Origin: Natronoglomus mannanivorans
Lineage (GTDB): Archaea > Halobacteriota > Halobacteria > Halobacteriales > Natrialbaceae
Assembly (NCBI GenBank): GCA_025517485.1
Contig: JAOPKB010000004.1
Coordinates: forward strand, 285,032 to 349,031
DNA: 64,000 nt
Direction: 5' to 3'
Below, in pieces: positions 42,304-50,990 of this stretch. Position numbers and translations under genes: made by a program. A model generated the notes under the pieces. The model searched no databases and was not told the origin of the DNA. It saw only the letters and a list, made by a program, of their open reading frames with translations. How positions within the stretch are numbered: the first letter of the stretch is position 1; each line of letters begins with the position of its first letter.

Positions 42304-43665
42304 TCACCGTTCCGGATGGACCGGTCCGTCGAACCCGCCGCGAACCAGTGGTTTCGCGATGTGGCGACGCGCACACGGCGGCACCTCGTACCAGCCGGTG
42401 TCGAGGTCGCGCTCGAGGGGCACCTCGTCTCGCTCGGCGGCACTCGTCTCACAATCACGGCACCGATACCCCTGGTTTCGGCCGGCGCTCTCCATCGTTC
42501 GACCGCAGTCCTCGCAGACGGGTGTCACGCGCTCGGTCGTCACGAGCTCTCGAACAGCGAACTTCTCGAGTTTGAGCGTTCCGCGGGCCGACTCCCCACA
42601 GACGGTGATCCGATCGCCCGCACGGAGCGCGCGAACTCGGTCGCGAAAGCGTTTGGTCGGTTCGAAGGCGGCGCACTCGAGTTGGGTGTCACCTTCACCT
42701 TCACCTTCACCTTCACCTTCACCCTCACCCTCGGTCTCGCCCTCGATCAGCGTGAAGAACACGTGCCCGCCCCGTCGCGTCTCGGGGTCGGAACCGACCG
42801 TACCGTCGACCCGGTAGGCGTGACCGTCCTGGACGTCCTCGAGCGTATCCGTCCCCGTCCCCGCCCCCGTCCTGAGGTGGGCGTCGGTTCCCTGATTCGT
42901 GACGAACAGCTGTGCGTCCGCGACCGGCTCGCTCTCGATTCGGTCCGCGACGGCCCGAACCGCGTCGGGGTCGTCGCCGCGAATCCCGTGGAGGATCGGC
43001 CCCGGCGTGTGCGGGACACAGACCGTCTCGTCTTCGCCGCGGTCGACGGTATCCCAGACGTCAGGATAGTCGGCGTCGGCCGCCTCGAAGACCGACTCGT
43101 GGTCGACGGTTCTGGGCGTCCCCCACCGGTCGGGCTCCCGGTAGGAGATGTACTCGTAGGTCCAGTCGGCGGTTCGTCCGGCCTCCGCTCCCGGCCCCAC
43201 ACCGTCCCAGCTCCCGACCGCCGCCAGCGCACCGATCCGACCGCGACCGTTGCCAGCCCCCCAGTGGCGATAGCCGACGCGCTCGAGGATGCGCTCTGCG
43301 TCGGCGATCTCGAGGTGCTCGCGAACCGCAGCCCGCGCGAATTCGCGGACCGAATCCGGCGCCGCTGCGGGCTCGTGGTCAGCTACTACGAGCCCCGGAT
43401 TCGTCCCGTCGTCGGCCGTCTCCGCGTTCGCCTCGAGTTCCTCGCGCGCGATGTCGAAGGCGACGTCTGGATCACAGTCGGTGTGGATCGCGAGCGCGGC
43501 GTTGCCCCGAGTCTTGTACTCGACGGCGGGGTTGAGTCGGATCAGGAGGAGTCGTTCGACCGTGGCACTCGTCTGGCGCAATCGCTCGGCGACCCGCGTC
43601 GCGACGTAGGTCGTACACATCCCGAACTCCCTCGAGTCCGTATCGTCGATCCCGACGACGGTCAT
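42304..43665 (-). CDS. tiaS: tRNA(Ile2) 2-agmatinylcytidine synthetase TiaS
   Basis: TiaS attaches agmatine to C34 of tRNA-Ile(CAU) so that it reads AUA. The 453 aa sequence opens with VVGIDDTDSREFGMCTTY (kinase-like domain), continues with ERVGYRHWGAGNGRGRIGALAAVG, the OB-fold region and a C-terminal zinc ribbon (CEDCGRTMES...YRCRDCE). An (EG)n run at about residues 308-325, coded by a six-base tract, sits in a linker before the OB domain. The ATG at 43665 is chosen because the conserved sequence begins there. Confidence 0.94.
   Translation of the reverse strand: MTVVGIDDTDSREFGMCTTYVATRVAERLRQTSATVERLLLIRLNPAVEYKTRGNAALAIHTDCDPDVAFDIAREELEANAETADDGTNPGLVVADHEPAAAPDSVREFARAAVREHLEIADAERILERVGYRHWGAGNGRGRIGALAAVGSWDGVGPGAEAGRTADWTYEYISYREPDRWGTPRTVDHESVFEAADADYPDVWDTVDRGEDETVCVPHTPGPILHGIRGDDPDAVRAVADRIESEPVADAQLFVTNQGTDAHLRTGAGTGTDTLEDVQDGHAYRVDGTVGSDPETRRGGHVFFTLIEGETEGEGEGEGEGEGEGDTQLECAAFEPTKRFRDRVRALRAGDRITVCGESARGTLKLEKFAVRELVTTERVTPVCEDCGRTMESAGRNQGYRCRDCETSAAERDEVPLERDLDTGWYEVPPCARRHIAKPLVRGGFDGPVHPER
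42689..42735 (-). repeat. Hexanucleotide tract in tiaS (Glu-Gly repeat)
   Basis: Six or more tandem caccttc-type six-base units on the plus strand encode an EGEGEGEG run in TiaS. The units stay in frame, so length changes would keep the enzyme intact. Confidence 0.85.
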
Positions 43666-43805
43666 GGCTCCCCCTTGCGAGTCGACGGAGTAACGAGTTT
43701 CGGGAGGTGCCGACGACGTTTCGTTTCGTCGAGAGATGCCATATAAGAGTACCGGTGATATCGGCGGAAATCGCAAGACTGCACTCTGGCATAACTGGGG
43801 GAACC

Positions 43806-43815
43806 TTCATATATC
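43806..43815 (+). promoter_or_regulatory. TATA box for the HTH regulator
   Basis: TTCATATATC lies 22-31 bp before the ATG at 43837. Confidence 0.65.
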
Positions 43816-43836
43816 AGGAGCGACTTACATCCCCCT

Positions 43837-44811
43837 ATGTCCCGGTCCGCACTGGTCGGAAACGTCACCGCGATGCTCGAGGACGCTGGCTTCACGGTGA
43901 GCGACCGGTGTGCCATCCGTCCCAAGAGCTTCGACGTGGCCGCTCGGCGTGGTGACGACCTAGTTCTCGTCAAGATTCTCGGCAACATCGACGCGTTCAA
44001 CGAGGCGACCGGCCACGAGATGCGCCGGCTCGGTTCGTACCTGCGGGCGACGCCGCTGGTCATCGGGCTGCGCAGCCGTGACGAGGACCTCAAACCCGAC
44101 GTAGTCTACTTCCGTCACGGCGTCCCGGTGTTCAGTCCAGACACCGCCTACAACCTGTTCATCGAGAACGTCCCACCGCTGATCTACGCCGCGCCCGGCG
44201 GCCTCTACGTCAACATCGACGGCGACATGCTTGCCGACGAACGCGAAGACCGCGAGTGGAGTCTCGGCCAGTTGGCGAACGAACTCGGCGTCTCCCGGCG
44301 AACCGTCTCGAAGTACGAAGACGGGATGAACGCCTCTATCGAGGTCGCGATGGCCCTCGAGAACCTGTTCGAGGCTCCACTGACCAGCCCGGTCGACGTC
44401 CTCGAGGGGGCAGACGAGGTCCACGAAACCGATCCGACGCCGGACGACCCCGACGCCGACCCGGACGACGAGGAGGTGTTGACGGTGCTCACTCGAGCCG
44501 GCTTCCGAGTCCATCCGACGCTTCGGTCGCCGTTCAAGGCGGTCAGCGAGGACGAGGACGACCGAAGCGGCGAGGACGTGGTCCTCACCGGCAACTCCGA
44601 GTTCACGAAGGCGGCGGAGAAACGCGCCCGGATCATGAGCTCGATCGGGCAGGTCGCGCGAACGCGGTCGGTGTACTTCGTCGACCGAGCGAAACGGGAG
44701 TCGGTCGACGGCACCGCTCTCATCGAACGCGAGGAACTCGCGGAGATGCGCAACGCAGAGGAGTTACGAGAGGTCATCCGCGAGCGATCCGAGCGCGAAG
44801 AAGCCGCGTGA
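43837..44811 (+). CDS. Conserved archaeal HTH transcriptional regulator
   Basis: A 324 aa protein of a euryarchaeal regulator family. The N-terminal half is a nuclease-like alpha/beta domain ([30 protein letters not shown]), the middle an XRE-type helix-turn-helix ([23 protein letters not shown], about residues 140-163), and the C-terminal domain ([34 protein letters not shown]) repeats the N-terminal fold. The regulon is unknown. A TATA box at leaderless distance supports the start. Confidence 0.9.
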   Translation: MSRSALVGNVTAMLEDAGFTVSDRCAIRPKSFDVAARRGDDLVLVKILGNIDAFNEATGHEMRRLGSYLRATPLVIGLRSRDEDLKPDVVYFRHGVPVFSPDTAYNLFIENVPPLIYAAPGGLYVNIDGDMLADEREDREWSLGQLANELGVSRRTVSKYEDGMNASIEVAMALENLFEAPLTSPVDVLEGADEVHETDPTPDDPDADPDDEEVLTVLTRAGFRVHPTLRSPFKAVSEDEDDRSGEDVVLTGNSEFTKAAEKRARIMSSIGQVARTRSVYFVDRAKRESVDGTALIEREELAEMRNAEELREVIRERSEREEAA

Positions 44812-44825
44812 CCGTTCGGGAGTCT

Positions 44826-44890
44826 GCCGCTGTTTTTGTTCCTGTTCCTGTTCTTGGTTCTGGTTCTGCCTCTCGCTCTCGTTCTCGAGC
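44826..44890 (+). repeat. Six-base periodic tract, non-coding
   Basis: Decayed ttcctg / ttctgg / ctctcg units just after the regulator stop codon. A second tract (ctgaccctgacccaaacccgaaccc) follows at about 44989-45016. Confidence 0.6.
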
Positions 44891-45062
44891 GTGACCGACC
44901 CTCGAATCGAATACTGCCGCCGTGACCGTCACGGGACATCCGATCGAACCCCACGACAGCCACTGGTCGGTGTCGACTTCGAGATCCTGACCCTGACCCA
45001 AACCCGAACCCAGACCGCCGCCTTCGCTATCCTTTTGAGACCAGCGTCCATCATCATTCTAC

Positions 45063-45815
45063 ATGCACGCGACGCTCGACCACGTCATGATGCGCGTCGA
45101 AGACCTCGAGGAAGCCCAGTCGTTCTACGAGGACAACTTCGGTTACGTCGAACACGGCCGCTGGGACGCCGACACCTTCACTAACGTCCACCTCGGCCCG
45201 GAGGACAAACACGAGGACGGCGCCACCCTCGAGTTGACCTACAATCACGACGACCGCAGCTACGAGATGGGCGACGGCTGGGGTCACATCGCGGTTCGCG
45301 TCGAGGACGTCGAGGAGGCCTACGCCGAACTGATGGACAACGGGGTCGAGGACTACCGCCCGCCCGAGGAGAACCCCGGCTACGCGTTCGTCAAGGACCC
45401 GGACGGCCACGAGATCGAGATCGTCGAACGCGACTTCGGCGCTCGCTGGTCGATCGATCACACGATGATCCGCGTCGAAGACGCCGACGAAGCACTGGGC
45501 TACTGGACCCGGAAGTTCGAGTACGAACACACCGGTCGCTGGGAAGCGGATACGTTCGCGAACTACTTCATGACGCCCGAGGACGCCGCCCGCGAGGAGA
45601 TGGCTATCGAGCTCACCTACAACTACGACGGGCGCAGTTACGACCTCGGCGACGCCTGGGGTCACGTGGCCGTTCGCGTCGACGATCTCCAAGACGACTG
45701 GGAGGCGCTCATGACTCGCGAGAGCGAGGACTATCGCGATCCCGAGTCCTGTGACAACCGATACGCGTTCACGAAGGATCAGGACGGCCACGAGATCGAA
45801 GTGATCGAGCGGTAG
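45063..45815 (+). CDS. Two-domain VOC (glyoxalase-like) protein
   Basis: A 250 aa tandem of two vicinal-oxygen-chelate modules (residues 1-122 and 130-250). Each opens with a metal-ligand His (TLDHVMMRVEDLEEA; SIDHTMIRVEDADEA), has a second ligand in LELTYN / IELTYN, and ends with DGHEIEIVER / DGHEIEVIER. It resembles lactoylglutathione lyase (GloA), but thiol use in haloarchaea makes the natural substrate uncertain. The second half arose by duplication; a decayed third C-terminal fragment lies downstream. Confidence 0.9.
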   Translation: MHATLDHVMMRVEDLEEAQSFYEDNFGYVEHGRWDADTFTNVHLGPEDKHEDGATLELTYNHDDRSYEMGDGWGHIAVRVEDVEEAYAELMDNGVEDYRPPEENPGYAFVKDPDGHEIEIVERDFGARWSIDHTMIRVEDADEALGYWTRKFEYEHTGRWEADTFANYFMTPEDAAREEMAIELTYNYDGRSYDLGDAWGHVAVRVDDLQDDWEALMTRESEDYRDPESCDNRYAFTKDQDGHEIEVIER

Positions 45816-45859
45816 ATCGGTCGTCGAGCGAGGTTTTTGGTGCAGGTTTTACCGAGAGT

Positions 45860-46006
45860 GTGGTGAGCGAAGCGACACTCGAGTGGAAACAGGTACTGGT
45901 GGGCGCACGATACGCGGTCACGACGGGCCAGGACGGACACGAAGTGGCAATAGTCGAGCGGTGCAGTGATCGCGAACGAGCGAGCGGGTCGTCCAATCTT
46001 CCGTGA
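45860..46006 (+). pseudogene. Remnant of a VOC-module C-terminus
   Basis: An open frame from GTG 45860 to TGA 46004-46006 encodes RYAVTTGQDGHEVAIVER in its middle, a clear match to the NRYAFTKDQDGHEIEVIER end of the gene at 45063. DNA similarity covers about 45903-45960. Upstream of this there is no remaining module, so it is a duplicated or recombined gene tail rather than a working gene. Confidence 0.7.
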
Positions 46007-46111
46007 CGACGTGACTATCGAACGGTGTGAATCTCGTTTTCTTTCGCAGACCCCCCCTCCAACATCGACTCGTCGTCTCGAGACGAACACAGATATCTGT
46101 TCTTTGCTGAA

Positions 46112-46119
46112 GATATATG
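46112..46119 (+). promoter_or_regulatory. TATA box for the HTH/partner pair
   Basis: GATATATG lies 25-32 bp before the ATG at 46144. It would give a leaderless transcript for the two-gene unit. Confidence 0.7.
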
Positions 46120-46143
46120 ATCCTCGAACGCGTAGGAATCCGT

Positions 46144-46671
46144 ATGACCGACGAGAGTTCGCCCGCTCGGAACGCCCGGGATCGCTGGGAGGCGGATCGA
46201 ACCACCTTTCAGCGCGTTTACGACGTGTTGGCCGGAACGACCGAGCCAACAACCGCACAACAGTTCGCCGACCGGGCATCGTGTTCGGAGAACGGAGCGC
46301 GGCAGGCCCTCGAGCAACTGGTCGAGATGGGGATCGCCACCCAGTCCGGTGAGCGGCCCGTACGCTACCGGCGAAATCAGTCGTATTTTCGGTGGAAACG
46401 CGTGGAGACACTCGCCCGTGAGCACGATCCGAATGATCTCCGGGAGCGGTTGGACGACCTCCTCGAGACCGATCGCGCGTTTCAGGACGCCTACGGTGTC
46501 CCGGCTCCGGACGCCGTCGTCGTCACCGACGAATCGGTCGACGACCACGACGCGATCCACGATCGGTGGGACGACCTGACGGAGTGGCGGACGGTTCGTC
46601 GGGATCTGACGCTCGTCCAGCGAGCGCTCCAGCGGGCGGAATCGTTCGGCGACGATCGCGTGCAGGTGTAG
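46144..46671 (+). CDS. HTH-domain protein (DUF7342-like), 175 aa
   Basis: It contains a winged-helix segment (TTAQQFADRASCSENGARQALEQLVEMGIATQSGERPVRYRRNQSYFRW, about residues 35-85), then a helical C-terminal half with DDLTEWRTVRRDLTLVQRALQRAE. From memory it matches haloarchaeal DUF7342, which I have seen paired with a small downstream partner. The ATG at 46144 fits the TATA box. Only 3 bp separate it from the next gene, so the pair is cotranscribed. It may act as DNA-binding antitoxin or regulator. Confidence 0.82.
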   Translation: MTDESSPARNARDRWEADRTTFQRVYDVLAGTTEPTTAQQFADRASCSENGARQALEQLVEMGIATQSGERPVRYRRNQSYFRWKRVETLAREHDPNDLRERLDDLLETDRAFQDAYGVPAPDAVVVTDESVDDHDAIHDRWDDLTEWRTVRRDLTLVQRALQRAESFGDDRVQV

Positions 46672-46674
46672 ACT

Positions 46675-47148
46675 GTGACTGACCGCCCCGAAGACGAACG
46701 TCCCAGCGGACCGCTCGATACGACGACGCTCGAGGTACTCGGCCGTCGGGCCGGGTCGCATCCGCTCGTCTGCGAGTGGCGCTTTCGGCCGGATTCGGTG
46801 TCGCCTCGCCACCTCGAACTGCGACTCGATGCGACACAGTATCCGAGCACAGTGACGAGCGCCCGTCTGGATGTTCGGTGGTTCGAGGGTGGAGACTACT
46901 CGGTACACTACCTCGAGCAGGGACCGTCGACGGGCGAGCTCGAGAGCTGGCAGTGTCGCTGGGATCGGCACCCGAGACCGGAGGCGCCGCGAGCGCACTT
47001 TCATCCACCGCCCGATGGCGGTGCGGGTGTCGAGCCGTCGCCGATCGGTGGTGACGAAGGTGAGTGCGAGGAGGATCACCACCATCTCGACGTTCTCTTC
47101 GCCGTCTTCGATTGGGTCGACGACCGACTACGGGACGTTCATCGGTGA
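46675..47148 (+). CDS. Partner protein of the HTH gene, possible TumE-like toxin, 157 aa
   Basis: It starts at GTG 46675, 3 bp after the HTH gene. The fold looks beta-rich: ARLDVRWFEGGDYSVHYLE, then SWQCRWDRHPRPEAPRAHFHPPP, a Gly/Glu linker and a final helix LDVLFAVFDWVDDRLRDVH. The His-rich RWDRHP...HFH segment recalls the TumE (DUF6516) toxin family, whose antitoxin is also an HTH protein, but similarity is only by eye. No signal peptide or membrane segment is present. Confidence 0.75.
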   Translation: MTDRPEDERPSGPLDTTTLEVLGRRAGSHPLVCEWRFRPDSVSPRHLELRLDATQYPSTVTSARLDVRWFEGGDYSVHYLEQGPSTGELESWQCRWDRHPRPEAPRAHFHPPPDGGAGVEPSPIGGDEGECEEDHHHLDVLFAVFDWVDDRLRDVHR

Positions 47149-47286
47149 GCGTACGGTGGCCTGTCCGAGCACTGGTCGGTCGTCGGCGGTCAATCGCGCG
47201 AAAAATGGGGGATCGCAGGTGGTGGTTTCGTGACTGCCGTTCGTGCGGTCGTCGGTTGTCGGTCGTCGATCGTCGGTCGTCGATGC

Positions 47287-47565
47287 TCACTCGAACTCGA
47301 GGTCAGTCGACCGAAGCCGACAGCCACAGGGCGAGCCGTAGTGAGTGGTCGGCCCGGTCGTGGTAGTCGCGACGAGTCGAGTGCCACAGCGCGGGCAGGT
47401 GGGACCCGTGGGTTCGGTTTCCGCGTCGGCTCCGGTTCTCGCGTCCGATTTCTCGAGGTCGGGTTCGTTTTCAAGCGTGTCGGTGTTCTGGAGGAGGTCA
47501 GTGTCGGTCAGATTGTCAGTCGCATCCTCGCTGGGCGCCGTTCTACGATCGGATCGGCTACTCAT
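47287..47565 (-). CDS. Small zinc-binding protein, 92 aa
   Basis: The N-terminal half is disordered and Asp/Thr-rich. The C-terminal half has CPRCGTRLVATTTTGPTTHYGSPCGCR, a probable zinc knuckle. Its ATG overlaps the stop of the upstream gene (ATGA), so the two are translationally coupled. The function is unknown. Confidence 0.7.
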   Translation of the reverse strand: MSSRSDRRTAPSEDATDNLTDTDLLQNTDTLENEPDLEKSDARTGADAETEPTGPTCPRCGTRLVATTTTGPTTHYGSPCGCRLRSTDLEFE

Positions 47566-47801
47566 TCGACCCTCCGGCCCGGGATCTGTGGGCCGAGCGT
47601 GATGTACAGCGGGCGCTCGTCCGGGTGAGCGGGTGCTGGTTGTGATCGTGGTCGGTTCGACTGTCGTGCGAGACGTTTATGTCTCGGTAGAAGCAATGCA
47701 AACATGGCTTCAAGCAGGTCGCTTGGAAGCCACGTCTCGGGTGTCCTACCACCCGGGGCATTTCGATGCGTGCCCCCGCCTTCGGAGTACGTGACTTCCA
47801 T
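47562..47801 (-). CDS. Hypothetical protein, 79 aa, first gene of a two-gene unit
   Basis: It begins MEVTYSEGGGTHRNAPGGRTPETW and has one helical segment (LPSDLLEAMFALLLPRHKRLA), then a Pro/Arg-rich tail. No family is recognised. Reality is supported by a TATA box (AGATATAAG on the minus strand, 47824-47832) 23-31 bp before the ATG and by the ATGA overlap with the zinc-protein gene at 47565. A CGAGAC/GTCTCG hairpin (47669-47674 with 47681-47686) lies inside the coding sequence. Confidence 0.6.
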   Translation of the reverse strand: MEVTYSEGGGTHRNAPGGRTPETWLPSDLLEAMFALLLPRHKRLARQSNRPRSQPAPAHPDERPLYITLGPQIPGRRVE

Positions 47802-47823
47802 CGTAATATTCAGTAGTTAGTGA

Positions 47824-47832
47824 CTTATATCT
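47824..47832 (-). promoter_or_regulatory. TATA box for the 47801 gene
   Basis: AGATATAAG on the minus strand, at leaderless spacing from the ATG at 47801. Confidence 0.6.
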
Positions 47833-48442
47833 ACTGCAACAGATTGGAAGGAACGGATGGTGACGAGGACGATTGCGCCGAGAACCCTCTATAGTTCTTA
47901 CGCGTGTGGGCGCAGTCGGTACCCTCGACTCTCGAGCGACCTCACCACCGGACCAATCTGTGTCGGTTTCAGTTCTAGTTGCAGCTACGGGTTCAGAAGG
48001 GACTCGAGGTAGCCGTGCAAACTCGAGTGCACTCGACGAGTGATCGACCCGAACCCGTCTGGCGAGACTCGATCCGAACCCCATCGCCACAGTGCCCAAG
48101 CGAGCTCCCCACTGACGCCCCTCGAGCACTCCATCTCACGCGCAGATTCGATTCGATCGGTTTTCAGAACGGCTGACGAGCCCGAATTTCGGTAATAAGG
48201 AGGGATTACTCGAGTTCTCGAGCGAGTATTTCGGGGTGAATGCGTGTAATCTCGAGTTTCTCGTTCTGTCTTTCGTGAGAGTCTGTGTTTCTTTTATTTA
48301 GCTTCCGAACGACGAATCGGGCGCGTTCTTTAAGTAGTGATCCACGATCGGGGCTGCACATAGTTTGGATTGATATAGGGGTAAATCGCCACACAGAGGG
48401 TGTTGAGACTAGCTCACACACCACTTGGGTCACCACAAAGCA

Positions 48443-48452
48443 TTTATATAAA
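48443..48452 (+). promoter_or_regulatory. Strong TATA box of the S-layer gene
   Basis: TTTATATAAA is the best TATA box in the window. Transcription should begin near 48475, leaving a 5' leader of about 100 nt, unusual among the mostly leaderless genes here. A 6 bp stem GTGGCA/TGCCAC (48530-48535 with 48549-48554) lies close to the ATG. Confidence 0.75.
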
Positions 48453-48575
48453 TGGGTTCTCGGGTTGTAGTGTACCCCTACCCAGGGTGACAGTAGTAAG
48501 TAGGGCCCAACGCATCCTAACGATGTGTTGTGGCAGGAAAGATACTGTTGCCACCGAAACACACACAACACAACA

Positions 48576-50990
48576 ATGACAGACAACACGACTTACCGCG
48601 AAAAGGGACGCGCGCTGTTCCTTGCCGCGCTTATGGTCCTCTCTGTGGTCGCGATGTCCACTGCGCTTGTGGGCGGAGCAGCCGCACAGGACCGAGATGA
48701 AGCCTGGAACAGTTGGGATTCGGACACCGACTTCTGGGCAGGTGAAGAGATCGAAATAACAGATATCGCAGCTGGCACTGACCACACTTCCGTTGATGCA
48801 GTTCGTGTCTACTCTGGTACTCAGGGAGACGATGACCGTGAGCGTCTCACCACACTTCAAGCAAGTGGTGACTCGGTGACGCTCGAATCGGACCTCACTG
48901 AGGACTTCGACGGCCCATACCACCTCGAAGCCGAGGGTGACAACGATAACGAGCGCTCGGCCACTCTCTGGTTCGACGTTCAGGAAGTTGAATTCGAATT
49001 CAGCCCTGACACCGTCGAGGACGCTGGCGAGGGCTCCGTCGCTGACCTCGTCTTCGAAGAGGACAACCGCGAGGACACCGTTACGCTCGACGTGACGGCT
49101 GAACTCGACGGTGACGCACTCGACGAAGACACTCTCGCAGAGATCTTCGACGCCGAAGACGGCACTGATGTCGTCGCTGACGAAGATGACGACGAGAACG
49201 GCGTCGTGACGCTCTCGAACGCCGATCTCGGTGACGAATGGGCAGTTGACTTCGATGGTCAGGATCTCGGTGAATACAACTTCACCGTCGATGTAACTGA
49301 CACGACGGCTGAGTACACCACCAGCATCACCGTTGAGGAGGAGTCTGACGCTCTCGTCAGCTTCGACTCGAGTTCCTACCAGGGAATTATCGGTGACGAA
49401 GTCGACATTGACATGACCATCGCGGAAGCTGAGAACGCTTACATCAACATGACCCACGATGGCGACGTGATCGGCACGATCGACATTACGGGTGTTGATG
49501 AGGACGACAACGTGACGCTCGTCGTGAACACGTACCTCCTCGACGAGGACGCTGACGAAGCAGTCCACGCCGTTGACGAGGATGGTGACGAGATCGGTAC
49601 CGTTACCGCTAACTTCAACCGTCTTGGCGGCGAGCCTCTCCCTGTCCTCGAATACGAGCTTGAAGTGTTCGAAGACGATGACCGAGAGGACGAGACGGAC
49701 GCTGCATTCCTGACGATCAACGACCGATCGACTGACGACATCTCCACGCACGTGGCTCCCCAGGACCTCAGCATCACCGATGATGCTCAGGACTTCCTCA
49801 ACGAGTCTACCGAGCGTGACTACGTTGCTCAGGACGACTACCTGATCACTGAGGTCGAAGCCTCCGGTATCTACGGCTACCTCCTCGATGATGATGGTAA
49901 CTGGGACGCTGACGACAAGGGTCTTGCACTCGAGTACGAACTCGAGGGCGTTGGTCCATTCGGCCAGGAACAGAACTTCGATATCACTGACCTGGACGAC
50001 AGCGACTACCAGATCCACGTAGACACTGACAAGAGCGACAAGTTCTACGTGATCTTCAACACTGATGTCGTCGACGACATCGGTACTGACGCAACGTTTG
50101 CAGACGGCCAGACCTGGAACGCATCGTTCACCGTGTCGGCTGAGGACAACAAGCTCCTCGACGACGATGGCGACGATGAGAGTGTCTCCACGGAATTCGA
50201 CGTCGAAGAGCGTAACGTTGAATTCGTAGGCGACGTTGACGACGACGACCGTCTCCAGATCTCGAACAGCGCCGAATCCGAGATCAACGCTGAGACGAAC
50301 ATCGCACCCGGCACGGATGCTGACTACCGCCTCCGAGTCGGTACGGATGTCTACGAGCAGGCATCGTCCGTCTCCGATGATGGTACGATCTCTGCTTCGT
50401 TCGACCTCAGCGAATACGAGGCTGGTGAAGAGGTCCGCGACGTCCGGATCTCGGCTCCAGACCGATTCGAAACCACCGGTGTCATCGTTGACGCTGGCGA
50501 AGACACCACCGACGAGAAAGACGACCTCGAGCTTGCTGTTGACGCACCAAGTGACGTCAAGGTCGGCGAGGACGCCGAGTTCGGTGTCACGCTGACGAAC
50601 AACAAGGACGAGGAAGTCACGACGACCGTCGAATTCGAATTCGCCGGTGAAACTGAGGACGCAGAACTCACGATCGGCGCTGACTCCTCTGCCTCCGAAA
50701 CGTTCACCGTCAGCGAACTCGACGCTGGTGACTACGACTGGTCCGTCTCGGTCGACGACTACGACCTCTCCGACTCCGGCACGCTGACTGTCGAAGCGGA
50801 CGACAAGGACGAAGACACCGAGACGCCTGACGAGTCCGACGACTCTGACGACTCTGACGACTCCACGGCGGACGACTCGGATGACTCCGACGACTCTGAC
50901 GACGACGATGGCCAGCCCGGCTTCGGCGTCGCTGTCGCAATCGTCGCACTCCTCGCTGCCGCAATGCTGGCACTCCGCCGCCAGAACTAA
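48576..50990 (+). CDS. S-layer glycoprotein with PGF-CTERM anchor
   Basis: The main cell-wall protein, 804 aa. The N-terminus MTDNTTYREKGRALFLAALMVLSVVAMS is a typical haloarchaeal S-layer signal peptide, cut near AAAQ. The mature part is extremely acidic with repeated beta-sandwich-like domains and several N-x-S/T sequons (NFT, NMT, NVT, NES, NAS). A Thr/Asp-rich stalk (DESDDSDDSDDST...) leads to the tripartite end GQPGFGVAVAIVALLAAAMLALRRQN, the signal for archaeosortase processing. Codon use is less GC-biased than its neighbours, fitting a highly expressed gene. A strong TATA box precedes it. Confidence 0.92.
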   Translation: MTDNTTYREKGRALFLAALMVLSVVAMSTALVGGAAAQDRDEAWNSWDSDTDFWAGEEIEITDIAAGTDHTSVDAVRVYSGTQGDDDRERLTTLQASGDSVTLESDLTEDFDGPYHLEAEGDNDNERSATLWFDVQEVEFEFSPDTVEDAGEGSVADLVFEEDNREDTVTLDVTAELDGDALDEDTLAEIFDAEDGTDVVADEDDDENGVVTLSNADLGDEWAVDFDGQDLGEYNFTVDVTDTTAEYTTSITVEEESDALVSFDSSSYQGIIGDEVDIDMTIAEAENAYINMTHDGDVIGTIDITGVDEDDNVTLVVNTYLLDEDADEAVHAVDEDGDEIGTVTANFNRLGGEPLPVLEYELEVFEDDDREDETDAAFLTINDRSTDDISTHVAPQDLSITDDAQDFLNESTERDYVAQDDYLITEVEASGIYGYLLDDDGNWDADDKGLALEYELEGVGPFGQEQNFDITDLDDSDYQIHVDTDKSDKFYVIFNTDVVDDIGTDATFADGQTWNASFTVSAEDNKLLDDDGDDESVSTEFDVEERNVEFVGDVDDDDRLQISNSAESEINAETNIAPGTDADYRLRVGTDVYEQASSVSDDGTISASFDLSEYEAGEEVRDVRISAPDRFETTGVIVDAGEDTTDEKDDLELAVDAPSDVKVGEDAEFGVTLTNNKDEEVTTTVEFEFAGETEDAELTIGADSSASETFTVSELDAGDYDWSVSVDDYDLSDSGTLTVEADDKDEDTETPDESDDSDDSDDSTADDSDDSDDSDDDDGQPGFGVAVAIVALLAAAMLALRRQN

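Larger units (their letters stand above)
47802..48575. other. Intergenic region and S-layer leader, A/T-richer than surroundings
   Basis: About 770 bp upstream of the S-layer gene. From about 48180 to 48560 it is noticeably lower in GC than the rest of the window. It holds the S-layer promoter and a leader of about 100 nt. Open frames here (for example 48206-48589 minus) overlap the promoter and lack coding character. Confidence 0.5.

Noticed and set aside
48206..48589. Minus-strand frame over the S-layer promoter
   Set aside because: Covers the strong TATA box and leader, not acidic, low GC at third positions.
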